Position numbers and translations under genes: made by a program. A stretch of DNA of 45,192 nucleotides. It comes from Deltaproteobacteria bacterium (GTDB taxonomy: Bacteria; Desulfobacterota; Syntrophobacteria; BM002). The DNA is taken from the NCBI GenBank assembly GCA_022340905.1, contig JAJDNB010000066.1, positions 1 to 45,192 of the forward strand, in the 5' to 3' direction. A model generated the notes under the pieces. The model was not told the DNA's origin, searched no databases, and saw only the letters and a program-made list of their open reading frames with translations. The stretch's first letter is position 1. Every line of letters begins with the position of its first letter. Shown here one piece after another: positions 33,631-41,346 of this stretch.

Positions 33631-33763
33631 TACGAAGAGCACAAAGGGAGGGAATTTCAGATTGTTGATTGTAGATTGCAGATTGGAAAATCTTTTCATT
33701 GCTACTGTCGCCAATCTACCATCTAAAATCTGAAATCTAAAATCATCATTGTGTTCTTTGTGG
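33631..33763. repeat. heptad-phased inverted repeat 3' of the endonuclease-Q-like gene
   Basis: The inner left arm is GATTGTT, GATTGTA, GATTGCA, GATTGGA (33660-33687). The inner right arm is CCAATCT, ACCATCT, AAAATCT, GAAATCT, AAAATCA (33711-33745). The outer words TACGAAG and CACAAAG (33631-33646) face TTCTTTGTGG (33754-33763). The design matches 29215-29356. It ends 23 nt from the stop at 33787 and lies upstream of the UvrD-like gene. Confidence 0.75.
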
Positions 33764-33786
33764 TGCAATATCATTCATCGTTCATA

Positions 33787-35073
33787 TCAGAACAGTCCCA
33801 GCTGGCCGGAGATTCGTTCCCTTTCTTCGTCAGCGAAAACCCGAATAGTGCCGAACTCGCCGTCGTACCCCGGATAAATGCTGATCCTGCCAGTACGCAT
33901 GCGGTCAATGGCCTCCCCCAGGAGGTCTGATCCTGCCTGGCGAATCTCTTCAATTCCTGACTCCATGAGCACTTTATATTCGTTGCCCAGTCTGCTCAGC
34001 AGCTCGAAGTAAATAGTGTTGACTTTTTTGCTGTTGACCCCGATCCGCTCCACTTCGGCAATTATCTCCATAAGAGGTATCAGAGAATTGAAAGGACGGG
34101 CCTGGACCGGACGTCTTCCAGCGGGATGGTCAGCCAGTTCTTCCACTCGGTGCATAACTCCTACTGTGACTTTGCTGTTGCATTCAGGACAGCGTCCACG
34201 GTTCCTTCTGGTGTCCTCGGGAGCCATGCGGACGGAGCACGCGCGATGGCCGTCATAGTGATATTTCCCTTCTTCAGGAAAGAATTCCAGGGTGCCTAGG
34301 AAGGAAGGGCTGTCTGGTTCCGTAAAGGCTGAAACTATAGAGGGGTAGGAGAGATCGGTATCCAATATATTAGCCTCCCGCATGAGCTTAACGGGAGAGT
34401 GGGCGTCGGAGTTGGAAATAAGCCGGAAGCCGTCCAAGGATGATAGTCGCCAATTCATGGCAGGGTCGGAGGAGAGTCCGGTCTCGATGGCTGGAATGAA
34501 CGAGGTCAGTTCCTCGAAACATTCTTCTACGCTGTCGAAGCCTGACTTGGCTCCAAGCACAGAAAAGTGAGGAGTCCAGGCGTGGGCAGGAACGAGAACA
34601 GCCGCATCTGAAATTTCCTTTACTATTTTGAGGAGCTCTTTGGCATCCAGGCCCAGGATAGGGCGACCGTCAGATCGAATGTTGCCAATGCGTGCCAAAG
34701 CTGCCTGCAATTTCCTGGCATTTTCCAGATCCGGCAAAAAGATTAGATTATGAATTTTGCGGGTACGCCCGTTTTTTTTATAAATGCTGCTGATTTCAGC
34801 ACTCAGGAGAAAACGCACCTCAGCACGACAACCATGCGGCACCGTTTTATCCACTGACTTGGCCAGGTGCGACTGGAGTTTGTAGAGTCCAGGTTCAGCG
34901 GGCTGCAGTTTTTCTTGGAGCTCAGTCAGCCAGCCAGGATGGGCACAATCGCCTGTTCCTACCACGGTTATGCCTTTGAGTTGAGCCCACCGGTGCAGAT
35001 TCTCGGGTTCCATGGCTTTACTGGTGGCCACCGAGTAATGGGAGTGAATATGAAGATCAGCCAAATACCACAC
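33787..35073 (-). CDS. endonuclease Q-like PHP-domain protein
   Basis: The 428-residue protein starts with a PHP metal-binding motif (ADLHIHSHYS, D6, H8, H10), and further PHP positions follow (GTGDCAHPGW, AEISSIY, VPAHAWTPHFSVLG, SNSDAHS). A zinc-ribbon segment (HYDGHRACS ... CPECNSKVTVGVMHRV) and a helical C-terminal part complete the EndoQ / TIGR00375 architecture. EndoQ, characterised mainly in archaea and some bacteria, cuts DNA 5' of deaminated bases such as uracil and hypoxanthine. The start GTG at 35073 has only a weak ribosome binding site. It ends in GYDGEFGTIRVF...GQLGLF just upstream of the helicase gene, with a repeat between. Confidence 0.87.
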   Translation of the reverse strand: MWYLADLHIHSHYSVATSKAMEPENLHRWAQLKGITVVGTGDCAHPGWLTELQEKLQPAEPGLYKLQSHLAKSVDKTVPHGCRAEVRFLLSAEISSIYKKNGRTRKIHNLIFLPDLENARKLQAALARIGNIRSDGRPILGLDAKELLKIVKEISDAAVLVPAHAWTPHFSVLGAKSGFDSVEECFEELTSFIPAIETGLSSDPAMNWRLSSLDGFRLISNSDAHSPVKLMREANILDTDLSYPSIVSAFTEPDSPSFLGTLEFFPEEGKYHYDGHRACSVRMAPEDTRRNRGRCPECNSKVTVGVMHRVEELADHPAGRRPVQARPFNSLIPLMEIIAEVERIGVNSKKVNTIYFELLSRLGNEYKVLMESGIEEIRQAGSDLLGEAIDRMRTGRISIYPGYDGEFGTIRVFADEERERISGQLGLF

Positions 35074-35160
35074 GGATATCTGAATCCCAGTAGTTTCTAT
35101 AACGGATCTTAGGAGGATACTCGTAAGTGGAAGACGACACCGCCGCCCTATTTATGAGGC

Positions 35161-35367
35161 TCAAGAGAAGCCGGTGCTACCACATCCAGATACTGATGCA
35201 TCACTGCCTGACTTTCCAGAAGAGGTGGTGCAGGCAAAAGAGGAAAGTATACGTTCAACCCGTTGGTCGCCACAGTGCGGACAATGAGGAGGAGGCTCGT
35301 CTGAGCGCAAAACCAGGGTCTCGAAACAGCTTTTACAGCAGCAGCAATGATATTCATAAATTGGCAT
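35161..35367 (-). CDS. FmdB-family zinc-ribbon small protein
   Basis: A 68-residue protein starting MPIYEYHCCCCKSCFETL, the FmdB/CxxC_CxxC_SSSS pattern: Cys pairs near the N-terminus, a second CPHCG pair near residue 29 and a Ser/Gly/Cys-rich tail. Such proteins are regarded as putative regulators or zinc-ribbon proteins of unknown role. The ATG at 35367 has GAGG 6 nt upstream; a TTG two codons earlier is less likely. It lies 87 nt upstream of the endonuclease-Q-like gene on the same strand. Confidence 0.85.
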   Translation of the reverse strand: MPIYEYHCCCCKSCFETLVLRSDEPPPHCPHCGDQRVERILSSFACTTSSGKSGSDASVSGCGSTGFS

Positions 35368-35664
35368 AGTCAACCTCTATAGATAACTTTCTCAAAAATA
35401 ATCATTTTTTTCGAGTGATCAACCTTTGAAGCGCTTCGCCTTGCGGCAGAGAGTGTAAGGTTAGTGCTCAGAATACATCCTCATAGAACAAAATGCCATA
35501 AGTTACTCTTCGGATGCAATGCTCATTTTCATCTTAATGGACTCCTTCGCCTTTTGCTTCTCGAATTGGAATCACTCGCCTTGCCACTGGTTGACTTGCA
35601 TTGTCGAATCTTCTGACGTATTTTAGTAAATGATATGTAACCCGAGAGCCACATTAATGCAAGA
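35368..35664. other. divergent intergenic region upstream of the FmdB and TGS-GTPase genes
   Basis: About 297 nt between two divergent starts. It has no coding signal, repeat arm or RNA fold that I can support. AT-rich stretches occur near 35385-35415 and 35620-35640 and may hold promoters, but no -10/-35 pair is convincing. Confidence 0.3.
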
Positions 35665-36651
35665 ATGCCAGCAAATCTCCCCCCTGAATACCTAGAAGCC
35701 GAAAAGCGATATCGGGCGGCAAAGAATCCCACTGAGAGACTTGCCTGCTTGGAGGATATGCTCACCCTACTGCCCAAACACAAGGGGACGGACAAACTGC
35801 GAGCCGATTTGCGCAAGCGGGTTTCCAAAGCGAAGGCTTCCTCCCAGGCCAAGAAGACCGCGGGCAAGAGAGAATCTGCTTTTCAAATTGACAAGGAAGG
35901 GGCCGGTCAAGTTGTGGTTGTCGGTCCGGCCAACGTGGGCAAATCTGCTCTCGTGGCGAGGTTAACCAATGCCAATCCTGAGGTGGCAGATTTTCCCCTT
36001 ACTACCTGGAAGCCGACGCCCGGAATGATGCCGGTAGAAAACATCCAAATTCAACTGGTGGACACTCCACCACTAAACCGTGACTATGTTGAGCCGGAAT
36101 TGTTGGATCTAATCCGTCGTTCTGACCTCATTCTGCTGGTTGTAGACCTGCAAACCGATCCTGTGCAGCAATTGGAGGAAACTTTTTGTCTACTTGAGGA
36201 GCACCGCATATTACCCAATCATCTGCAATATAAATATGAAGGGGAGCGGCTTTCAAAGTTTATCCCCTGTCTGGTATTGGCAAGCAAGAACGACGATGAG
36301 AACACTGATGAGAACCTCGAGATTTTTCGGGAACTGGTGAACCATGACTGGCCAATGATCTCGGTTTCCACCACTACTGGCCGAAATCTGGAGCTGTTGA
36401 AAAATACCTTGGTGGATATGCTGCAAATCATTCGGGTATATTCAAAAGCGCCGGGTAGGGAGCCCGATCTCACTTCTCCCTTCGTCTTGAAACGAGGAAG
36501 CACGGTGGAGGATTTTGCCGGGAAGGTGCATAAAGATTTTGTGGATAAGCTCAAAATAGTCAAGGTTTGGGGCGAGGGTGTGTTTGACGGTCAGATGGTG
36601 CAGAGGGACTACATACTCCAAGATGGTGATGTGGTGGAACTGCACATTTAG
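35665..36651 (+). CDS. TGS-domain GTPase of the Obg/DRG type
   Basis: 328 residues. An N-terminal helical region (about 1-75, charged) precedes a G domain with P-loop VGPANVGKSALV, switch-I-like DFPLTTWKPTPGM, G3 DTPP and a divergent G4 (ASKND). A TGS domain (about 255-328, PFVLKRGSTVEDFAGKVHKDF ... DYILQDGDVVELH) ends the protein. The layout resembles DRG-type GTPases with a shorter G domain. Such proteins bind ribosomes or RNA in known cases, but this lineage-specific form is not assigned a role. There is no clear ribosome binding site before the ATG at 35665. Confidence 0.85.
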   Translation: MPANLPPEYLEAEKRYRAAKNPTERLACLEDMLTLLPKHKGTDKLRADLRKRVSKAKASSQAKKTAGKRESAFQIDKEGAGQVVVVGPANVGKSALVARLTNANPEVADFPLTTWKPTPGMMPVENIQIQLVDTPPLNRDYVEPELLDLIRRSDLILLVVDLQTDPVQQLEETFCLLEEHRILPNHLQYKYEGERLSKFIPCLVLASKNDDENTDENLEIFRELVNHDWPMISVSTTTGRNLELLKNTLVDMLQIIRVYSKAPGREPDLTSPFVLKRGSTVEDFAGKVHKDFVDKLKIVKVWGEGVFDGQMVQRDYILQDGDVVELHI

Positions 36652-36803
36652 AGATTTCGGATTTTTTAACCTTGCCCGGGTTGACGCCAGAAATCCCCGG
36701 TCCGCGAAGGGAAAGCCAAAATTTTCAGTACTCCAGTTCTTTTTTCCTGCCTGAGTCGAGGATAATCCCCTCAATTCATCGAAAGGTTGTTGCTGAATTC
36801 TTC

Positions 36804-36832
36804 TTGACAGACGAGAATAAAATGCTTATTTT
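36804..36832 (+). promoter_or_regulatory. sigma-70 promoter upstream of the RpoD-type sigma gene
   Basis: A consensus -35 TTGACA (36804-36809) is separated by exactly 17 nt from TATTTT (36827-36832, 4 of 6 matches). A strongly AT-rich tract follows (about 36835-36893) before the ribosome binding site GGGAGG. The promoter is 100 nt upstream of the start codon, so the leader would be long. Confidence 0.5.
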
Positions 36833-36934
36833 TCCTAGCGGTTTACTAGATTATGATTAATCTTATTATTAAAATTTTTAATATTTTTACTGTTAGATGG
36901 GTGTCAGCAGGCTCCTAGAAGGGAGGTCTACATC

Positions 36935-38275
36935 ATGGCATTGTGTATTAGGAGGAGAGCAAAGACCTCAGACGAAAATGGTGATATTTTCGAAAGTCAG
37001 GCAGAAGCTCTCGATGAGTTGCTTTCCAGCAAGCTAATGGGGGCTGATTCACTGGAAGAGTTGGTTTGCAGTGAGGAGGAGTTTCTAAGGGCTGACTCTA
37101 AAGATGATGAAAATTTGACCGAGGAGAGCAAGAATCGGGACCATGGCCAACCCAGTGATGAGAAGCAGGGAGATAATTCTGCGGGAAGAGTTATGGAGGT
37201 CGACAGTTCTGAAGAAGACCTCTTTCAGGGCGATCTGATCAGCTGCTATCTGCAGGATATTTCGCACTATCCCTTGCTCTCTCCGGAACGGGAGATTGAG
37301 CTGGCCAAAATTATCAAAGAGGGGCAGGAGGAACTAGTAGGCTTACTTTGGGATGACCGCGCCATGGACTCCCGCCTCGATGGTACAAGAAAACAGCTTC
37401 GGAGATGGCAAGATGATTCTGAAAATTACCCCGGGCTACGAGAGAAAATGGTGGAACACGCCCTGTCTACGCTGCAGAAGGTGGCCACCAGGAAAAGCGC
37501 CACAGAGGGGCAGCGACAATTGCTGAAAGAGGCTCTAGAGATTGCCAGGAGAATTGATATTGCCAAGAACGAAATGGTTGAAGGAAACTTGCGCCTCGTT
37601 TTGAGCATTGCTAAGCGGCATAGGGGGCGGGGCTTGAGCTTTCTCGATCTCATCCAAGAGGGCAACATGGGACTGCTGAAAGCGGTTGCCCGTTATGATT
37701 ATACCAAGGGCAATCGCTTTAGTACCTATGCCACCTGGTGGGTGCGGCAGTCGATCATCAGGGGAATCTACGACAAGACTCGCACGATACGGTTACCTGT
37801 TCATTTTATTGAGATGAAAAGCTATTTCTTTAAAATCTTTTACGAGTTGGTAAAAGATCTCGGCAGGGAGCCCACGCCCATGGAGATTGCCGAGCACAGT
37901 GGTTTGGGCTTGGACAAGGTGATGATGATTATCCAACTTTCTAGCCGACCGATTTCCCTCGAGGCGCCTATAGGCGCTGAGGAACAGCGGTTCGGTGATT
38001 TCATTGCAGATGAAGAGGCGATCTCGCCTTTAGAAGATGTTAGCAAACAGGAGCTAACCGAGATTACCGGTGAGGTCTTGGGAACTCTTTCTAGCCGGGA
38101 AGAGACCATTCTCAAGTCTAGATTTGGCATTGACGGGAGGCCTACTGAGACGCTGAAAACTATAGGTGAACGTTTCAGTGTCTCCAAGGAGCGCATCAGG
38201 CAGATCGAGAAAAAGGCTATTCGCAAACTGCGCCACAGTTCTCGGGGTGAGCGTTTGCGGAGCTTTCTCGATTAG
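36935..38275 (+). CDS. RpoD-family (group 2-like) RNA polymerase sigma factor
   Basis: 446 residues. An acidic N-terminal about 95 residues with no region 1.1 similarity that I can see is followed by region 1.2 (SCYLQDISHYPLLSPEREIELAK). A short non-conserved insert (about 130-205) comes before region 2 (NLRLVLSIAKRHRGRGLSFLDLIQEGN; -10 recognition FSTYATWWVRQSI). Then region 3 and region 4 with the -35-binding helix-turn-helix (TLKTIGERFSVSKERIRQIEKKA). It is shorter than the usual primary sigma, so a second, group 2-type factor is more likely than the housekeeping one (inference). GGGAGG precedes the ATG. A strong terminator follows the gene. Confidence 0.9.
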   Translation: MALCIRRRAKTSDENGDIFESQAEALDELLSSKLMGADSLEELVCSEEEFLRADSKDDENLTEESKNRDHGQPSDEKQGDNSAGRVMEVDSSEEDLFQGDLISCYLQDISHYPLLSPEREIELAKIIKEGQEELVGLLWDDRAMDSRLDGTRKQLRRWQDDSENYPGLREKMVEHALSTLQKVATRKSATEGQRQLLKEALEIARRIDIAKNEMVEGNLRLVLSIAKRHRGRGLSFLDLIQEGNMGLLKAVARYDYTKGNRFSTYATWWVRQSIIRGIYDKTRTIRLPVHFIEMKSYFFKIFYELVKDLGREPTPMEIAEHSGLGLDKVMMIIQLSSRPISLEAPIGAEEQRFGDFIADEEAISPLEDVSKQELTEITGEVLGTLSSREETILKSRFGIDGRPTETLKTIGERFSVSKERIRQIEKKAIRKLRHSSRGERLRSFLD

Positions 38276-38354
38276 GGTGGGCAAGGTTTTGGAAGAAGTT
38301 TTATACGTGTTTTGAGTGCGAGACTAATACCCTTGAGCGAGATCTCCCGACGTT

Positions 38355-38403
38355 AGGCCACCTGAGTTTACTCGAAGTGAGGGTAAACCTTGTGGCCTTT
38401 TTT
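38355..38403 (+). terminator. intrinsic terminator after the sigma-factor gene
   Basis: AGGCCAC (38355-38361) pairs with GTGGCCT (38392-38398). An inner stem GTTTAC/GTAAAC lies around the loop, and the hairpin runs into TTTTTT (38398-38403). It lies 80 nt after the sigma-gene stop and 130 nt before thiD. Confidence 0.8.
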
Positions 38404-38531
38404 ATGGCCTGCCTTGGCGATTAAATCTCCTTGACTCCCCTTCTTTGAACTACTAGCATGAGCACGAGAGTGTGCATGTCTCCCCACGTTTCGACTTCCC
38501 TTGTTTTTTTTCGTGATCGGAGTCGTTGGTA

Positions 38532-39350
38532 ATGAAAAGGATACTGACCATTGCAGGATCGGACTCTGGGGGTGGAGCAGGCATTCAGGCTGACCTGAAG
38601 GCCATTACCCTGCTGGGCGGTTTTGGGATGAGTGTGCTGACCGCACTTACTGCCCAAAATACGGTGGCAGTCACCTCCATTCACGATGTTCCCTTGGAAT
38701 TTATTGAAGCTCAGATTGAGGCAGTATTCACTGATATCGGTGTGGACGCGGTAAAGACGGGAATGCTCTCCAGTACCGAGGTGGTGAAGTTGGTGGCCTC
38801 TAAGATGTCTGAATACGAGCCTCCCATCGTGGTGGTTGATCCAGTGATGGTTGCCAAGAGCGGTGCCCTCCTTCTGAATGCTGATGCCTGTAACACACTA
38901 GCTGAATTTTTGCTGCCTCAGGCGACCCTGGTTACGCCAAACTTGCCGGAGGCTTCCGCTTTGCTGGGCTGGCAAGTTACCAAGGAAGATGACATGTACC
39001 GTGCGGCGGAGGAAATACACAGGTTGGGGCCAAAGTACGTTTTGGTAAAGGGCGGCCACCTTCAGGGTGAGGCAGTAGATTTGCTTTTTGATGGCCGAGA
39101 GTTTTATGCATTTCGCTCTCCCCGGATCGAGACTAAGAATGTCCACGGTACCGGATGCACCTATGCCTCTGCCATCGCTACTTACTTGGCTCAGGAACTC
39201 GATGTAGTGGAGGCGGTGCAGGCGGCAAAACGTTTCATAACAGCGGCCATCAAACACGGGCTTTCACTGGGTCAGGGACACGGCCCGACCAATCCTTTTG
39301 CGGCGGTGCTGCAGGAAAGGAGCAAAGAGGGGCCAACGAGTTCAGGTTGA
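38532..39350 (+). CDS. thiD: hydroxymethylpyrimidine/phosphomethylpyrimidine kinase
   Basis: It makes HMP-pyrophosphate for thiamine synthesis. The N-terminal IAGSDSGGGAGIQADLK, QNT substrate loop, VVVDPVMVAKSG, the P-x-x-x-E box TPNLPEA and the phosphate/ATP loop HGTGCTYASA are the ThiD signatures; 272 residues is normal. The ATG at 38532 has GGAG 9 nt upstream; a TTG at 38526 would be too close. No ThiE domain is fused. I see no complete TPP riboswitch before it, only a terminator belonging to the preceding gene. Confidence 0.95.
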   Translation: MKRILTIAGSDSGGGAGIQADLKAITLLGGFGMSVLTALTAQNTVAVTSIHDVPLEFIEAQIEAVFTDIGVDAVKTGMLSSTEVVKLVASKMSEYEPPIVVVDPVMVAKSGALLLNADACNTLAEFLLPQATLVTPNLPEASALLGWQVTKEDDMYRAAEEIHRLGPKYVLVKGGHLQGEAVDLLFDGREFYAFRSPRIETKNVHGTGCTYASAIATYLAQELDVVEAVQAAKRFITAAIKHGLSLGQGHGPTNPFAAVLQERSKEGPTSSG

Positions 39351-39484
39351 ATGTCCGGGGCAGCGGATCCACTCTGTCTCATTGACCATTTGATCAATCA
39401 CATTTGTACCTCGAGCAAACCAGAAGTTTCCTCACCCCCGTCTAATTTAGTTATCAGGACTGAATCAGGGAGGTTAACCCACGC

Positions 39485-39513
39485 TTGACAAACTGTCGGG
39501 GATTCCCTATGAA
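39485..39513 (+). promoter_or_regulatory. sigma-70 promoter upstream of the TolC-family gene
   Basis: A consensus TTGACA (39485-39490) is separated by 17 nt from TATGAA (39508-39513, 4 of 6 matches to TATAAT). It lies 65 nt upstream of the start codon at 39578. Nothing else is evident in the 227-nt gap 39351-39577. Confidence 0.5.
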
Positions 39514-39577
39514 CGAGAGGTACTTGTATAGATCTGGCTATAGCTGCCCCGAGAAATCATGAAATACGAGGTGAGAT

Positions 39578-40936
39578 ATGGTCTGCCGAAGTAAGACTGA
39601 TGGCTTTAAGCAATTCGCACTAAGGTGGGTTGGAATTTTGCTGCCCAGTGTAGCTCTCATTCTGCTGCCGCACCCCTTATCTGCCCAAGAACAGGGAAGG
39701 CTTTTGACTCTCAATGAGAGCATTGCGCTGGCCCTGGACCGCAACCTTGCGGTGCAGGTTGCCAAAGAAGAGGTCACCTACGCCCAAGAGCGGCGAAAGG
39801 AAGCAAGAACCGGTTTTTTGCCGACCTTCTCCGCAGACTATAATTACCGTCGTCCAAGCGAGACGACACAAACCTTTGGCGGTGTTACTTTTAGAAACTC
39901 GGACAAGAATCAATATAGGTTTACCGGTACAGTTGCCCAGCCTCTGTTTACCGGCTTTGCAACCATCTCCACCTATCAACTGTCCAGTATGGGGTTGGAT
40001 GTAGCCAAAATCCAGTTGGAAAGAGCCAGGCTGGACCTTATTTTGCAAGTCAAGGAAGCATATTTGGAAATTGTCCGAACCGTCAAACTTCGGGAGGTGG
40101 CTGAACAGTCAGTTACGCAACTCAAAGAAGGGGTCAGGGTGGCTGACAACTTTGTCAAGGTGGGTTTGAGCCCGAAAGCTGATTTACTGGATGCTGAAAC
40201 TCGCCTGGCGCAGGCCGAGCTGCAATTGATTACGGCTACAAACAATATGCGGGTAGCCAAGGCTCAGCTTAATACAGTGCTGCGCGAACCAATCGACTCC
40301 TCTTATGAAGTGGTGGATGTCCTTACCACAGAGCCATACAAGAGACCCTATCAAGCGAGCCAGAAGATAGCCCTCCAGCATCGGCCTGAGTTGCTGGAAG
40401 CAAAGAAGAATGTGGCAATAGCTGAGAAACAGATAACCTTGGCTAAAAGCGACTACTACCCCGACATAACTCTGTCGTACAATTACTACCGGCAGGGTGA
40501 TCATCCAGACGTAAACGGCAGTGACTATGTTGATCGGGAAAACTGGGACGTTGTGGCCGGTGCCACCTGGACTTTTTTCGAGTGGGGTAAGACCCGCTAT
40601 GCTGTCAATCAACAGCGAGCGCGTCTGCGTCAAGCCAAAGAAAATTTCGAGCAGATCAAAGACTCCATTCTTCTCGAGGTCAAGACTGCCTTTCTGACTC
40701 TCAGAGCGGCAGAAGAAGGTATTCAAGTAGCCCAGAAACAGGTGGTGTCGGCAGAGGAAAATTTTCGCATTAGCCAAGAGCGCTACAAAGAGCAAGTAGC
40801 CACTGCCACTGAGGTGCTCGATGCCCAGACCAGGCTTACAGAGGCTAAAACTAATTACACGAATGCCCTGGTGATCTATAACCTGGCGCAAGCTAACTTG
40901 ATTAGAGCTATGGGGCTAGAGGAGGACACTATATGA
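39578..40936 (+). CDS. TolC-family outer-membrane efflux protein
   Basis: 452 residues with an N-terminal signal peptide (about 1-36, hydrophobic core ILLPSVALILLP, then SAQEQ). Two homologous halves follow, each with an outer-membrane efflux pattern: LTLNESIALALDRNLAVQVAKE near residue 43 and a second ALQHRPELLEAKKNVAIAE. Long alternating coiled-coil helices rich in A, E, Q and beta segments (SADYNYRR, TLSYNYYRQ) are typical of the tunnel and barrel. GAGGTGA lies upstream of the ATG. No inner-membrane pump or adaptor gene is in the window, so the partner system is unknown. Confidence 0.93.
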   Translation: MVCRSKTDGFKQFALRWVGILLPSVALILLPHPLSAQEQGRLLTLNESIALALDRNLAVQVAKEEVTYAQERRKEARTGFLPTFSADYNYRRPSETTQTFGGVTFRNSDKNQYRFTGTVAQPLFTGFATISTYQLSSMGLDVAKIQLERARLDLILQVKEAYLEIVRTVKLREVAEQSVTQLKEGVRVADNFVKVGLSPKADLLDAETRLAQAELQLITATNNMRVAKAQLNTVLREPIDSSYEVVDVLTTEPYKRPYQASQKIALQHRPELLEAKKNVAIAEKQITLAKSDYYPDITLSYNYYRQGDHPDVNGSDYVDRENWDVVAGATWTFFEWGKTRYAVNQQRARLRQAKENFEQIKDSILLEVKTAFLTLRAAEEGIQVAQKQVVSAEENFRISQERYKEQVATATEVLDAQTRLTEAKTNYTNALVIYNLAQANLIRAMGLEEDTI

Positions 40937-41028
40937 GGCTCACCACCAAATTGGTGTTCTCCTGTAATCTCAAGTCTCTTATTGTGGCGACCCAAATCTA
41001 CCGTACGATTTAATTATAAGGACTGAAA

Positions 41029-41169
41029 GTGGAGGGTTATGGCGCATGCCTGATCACCAGCAAAGTATTAGATGCCATTCGACAGGCTCATGGCGGCGAG
41101 GAGCGACGACTGAGGCGTATGGGACAATACGCCGTAAGGAGGAGCGATCGAAGGCAACGCCGTAGATGA
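41029..41169 (+). CDS. possible 46-residue basic small protein inside a structured element
   Basis: GTG at 41029 is preceded by AAGGA (41018-41022) with a 6-nt spacer. The frame stays open to TGA at 41167-41169, giving VEGYGACLITSKVLDAIRQ... and ending in a run rich in Arg (RRSDRRQRRR). I recognise no family. The frame lies inside a palindromic structure (see the overlapping repeat), so the coding signal may be a by-product of that structure. Confidence 0.3.
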   Translation: MEGYGACLITSKVLDAIRQAHGGEERRLRRMGQYAVRRSDRRQRRR

Positions 41170-41303
41170 TGCCTTGCTGGGGGATCAGGGGCGTTTTTCA
41201 TGCTTGAATGGGCCTTATCCCTATGATAGTGTGTCCCACACCGTTTGGCTAAGGGGCCGATGCCCGGGGACGCTAAGGCGAGATTGGTGAAATATCCGGG
41301 CTA
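41049..41303. repeat. structured intergenic element upstream of ftsE, with one end like the 17.3-kb palindrome
   Basis: Arms CCTGATCACCAGCAA (41049-41063) and TTGCTGGGGGATCAGG (41174-41189) pair with a single extra base. Inside is an exact hairpin GGCGTAT-GGGACA-ATACGCC (41114-41133). A second domain has GGGCCTTA near 41210 facing TAAGGGGCC near 41250, with GTGTG-TCC-CACAC between. The right edge carries TGAAATATCCGGGCTA, identical over its length to the end of the 17,342-17,574 element. The 410-nt gap 40937-41346 holds this, a short CACCAA-A-TTGGTG palindrome after the TolC stop, and no convincing promoter. Confidence 0.55.
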
Positions 41304-41346
41304 GGTGAGGTGATCGCCTGAGTGTTTCGACTCTGAACGGCTGCCC

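Noticed and set aside
7212..33763. CRISPR array interpretation of the phased repeats
   Set aside because: Units are 7-8 bp and contiguous, without spacers of constant length, and no cas gene is present.
38315..38360. TPP-riboswitch-like words (GAGA, ACCCTTGA, GATCT) upstream of thiD
   Set aside because: The core CTGAGA and CCTGATCTGG are not intact and no 5' GGGGTGC partner is found; the segment precedes a terminator that fits the sigma gene better.
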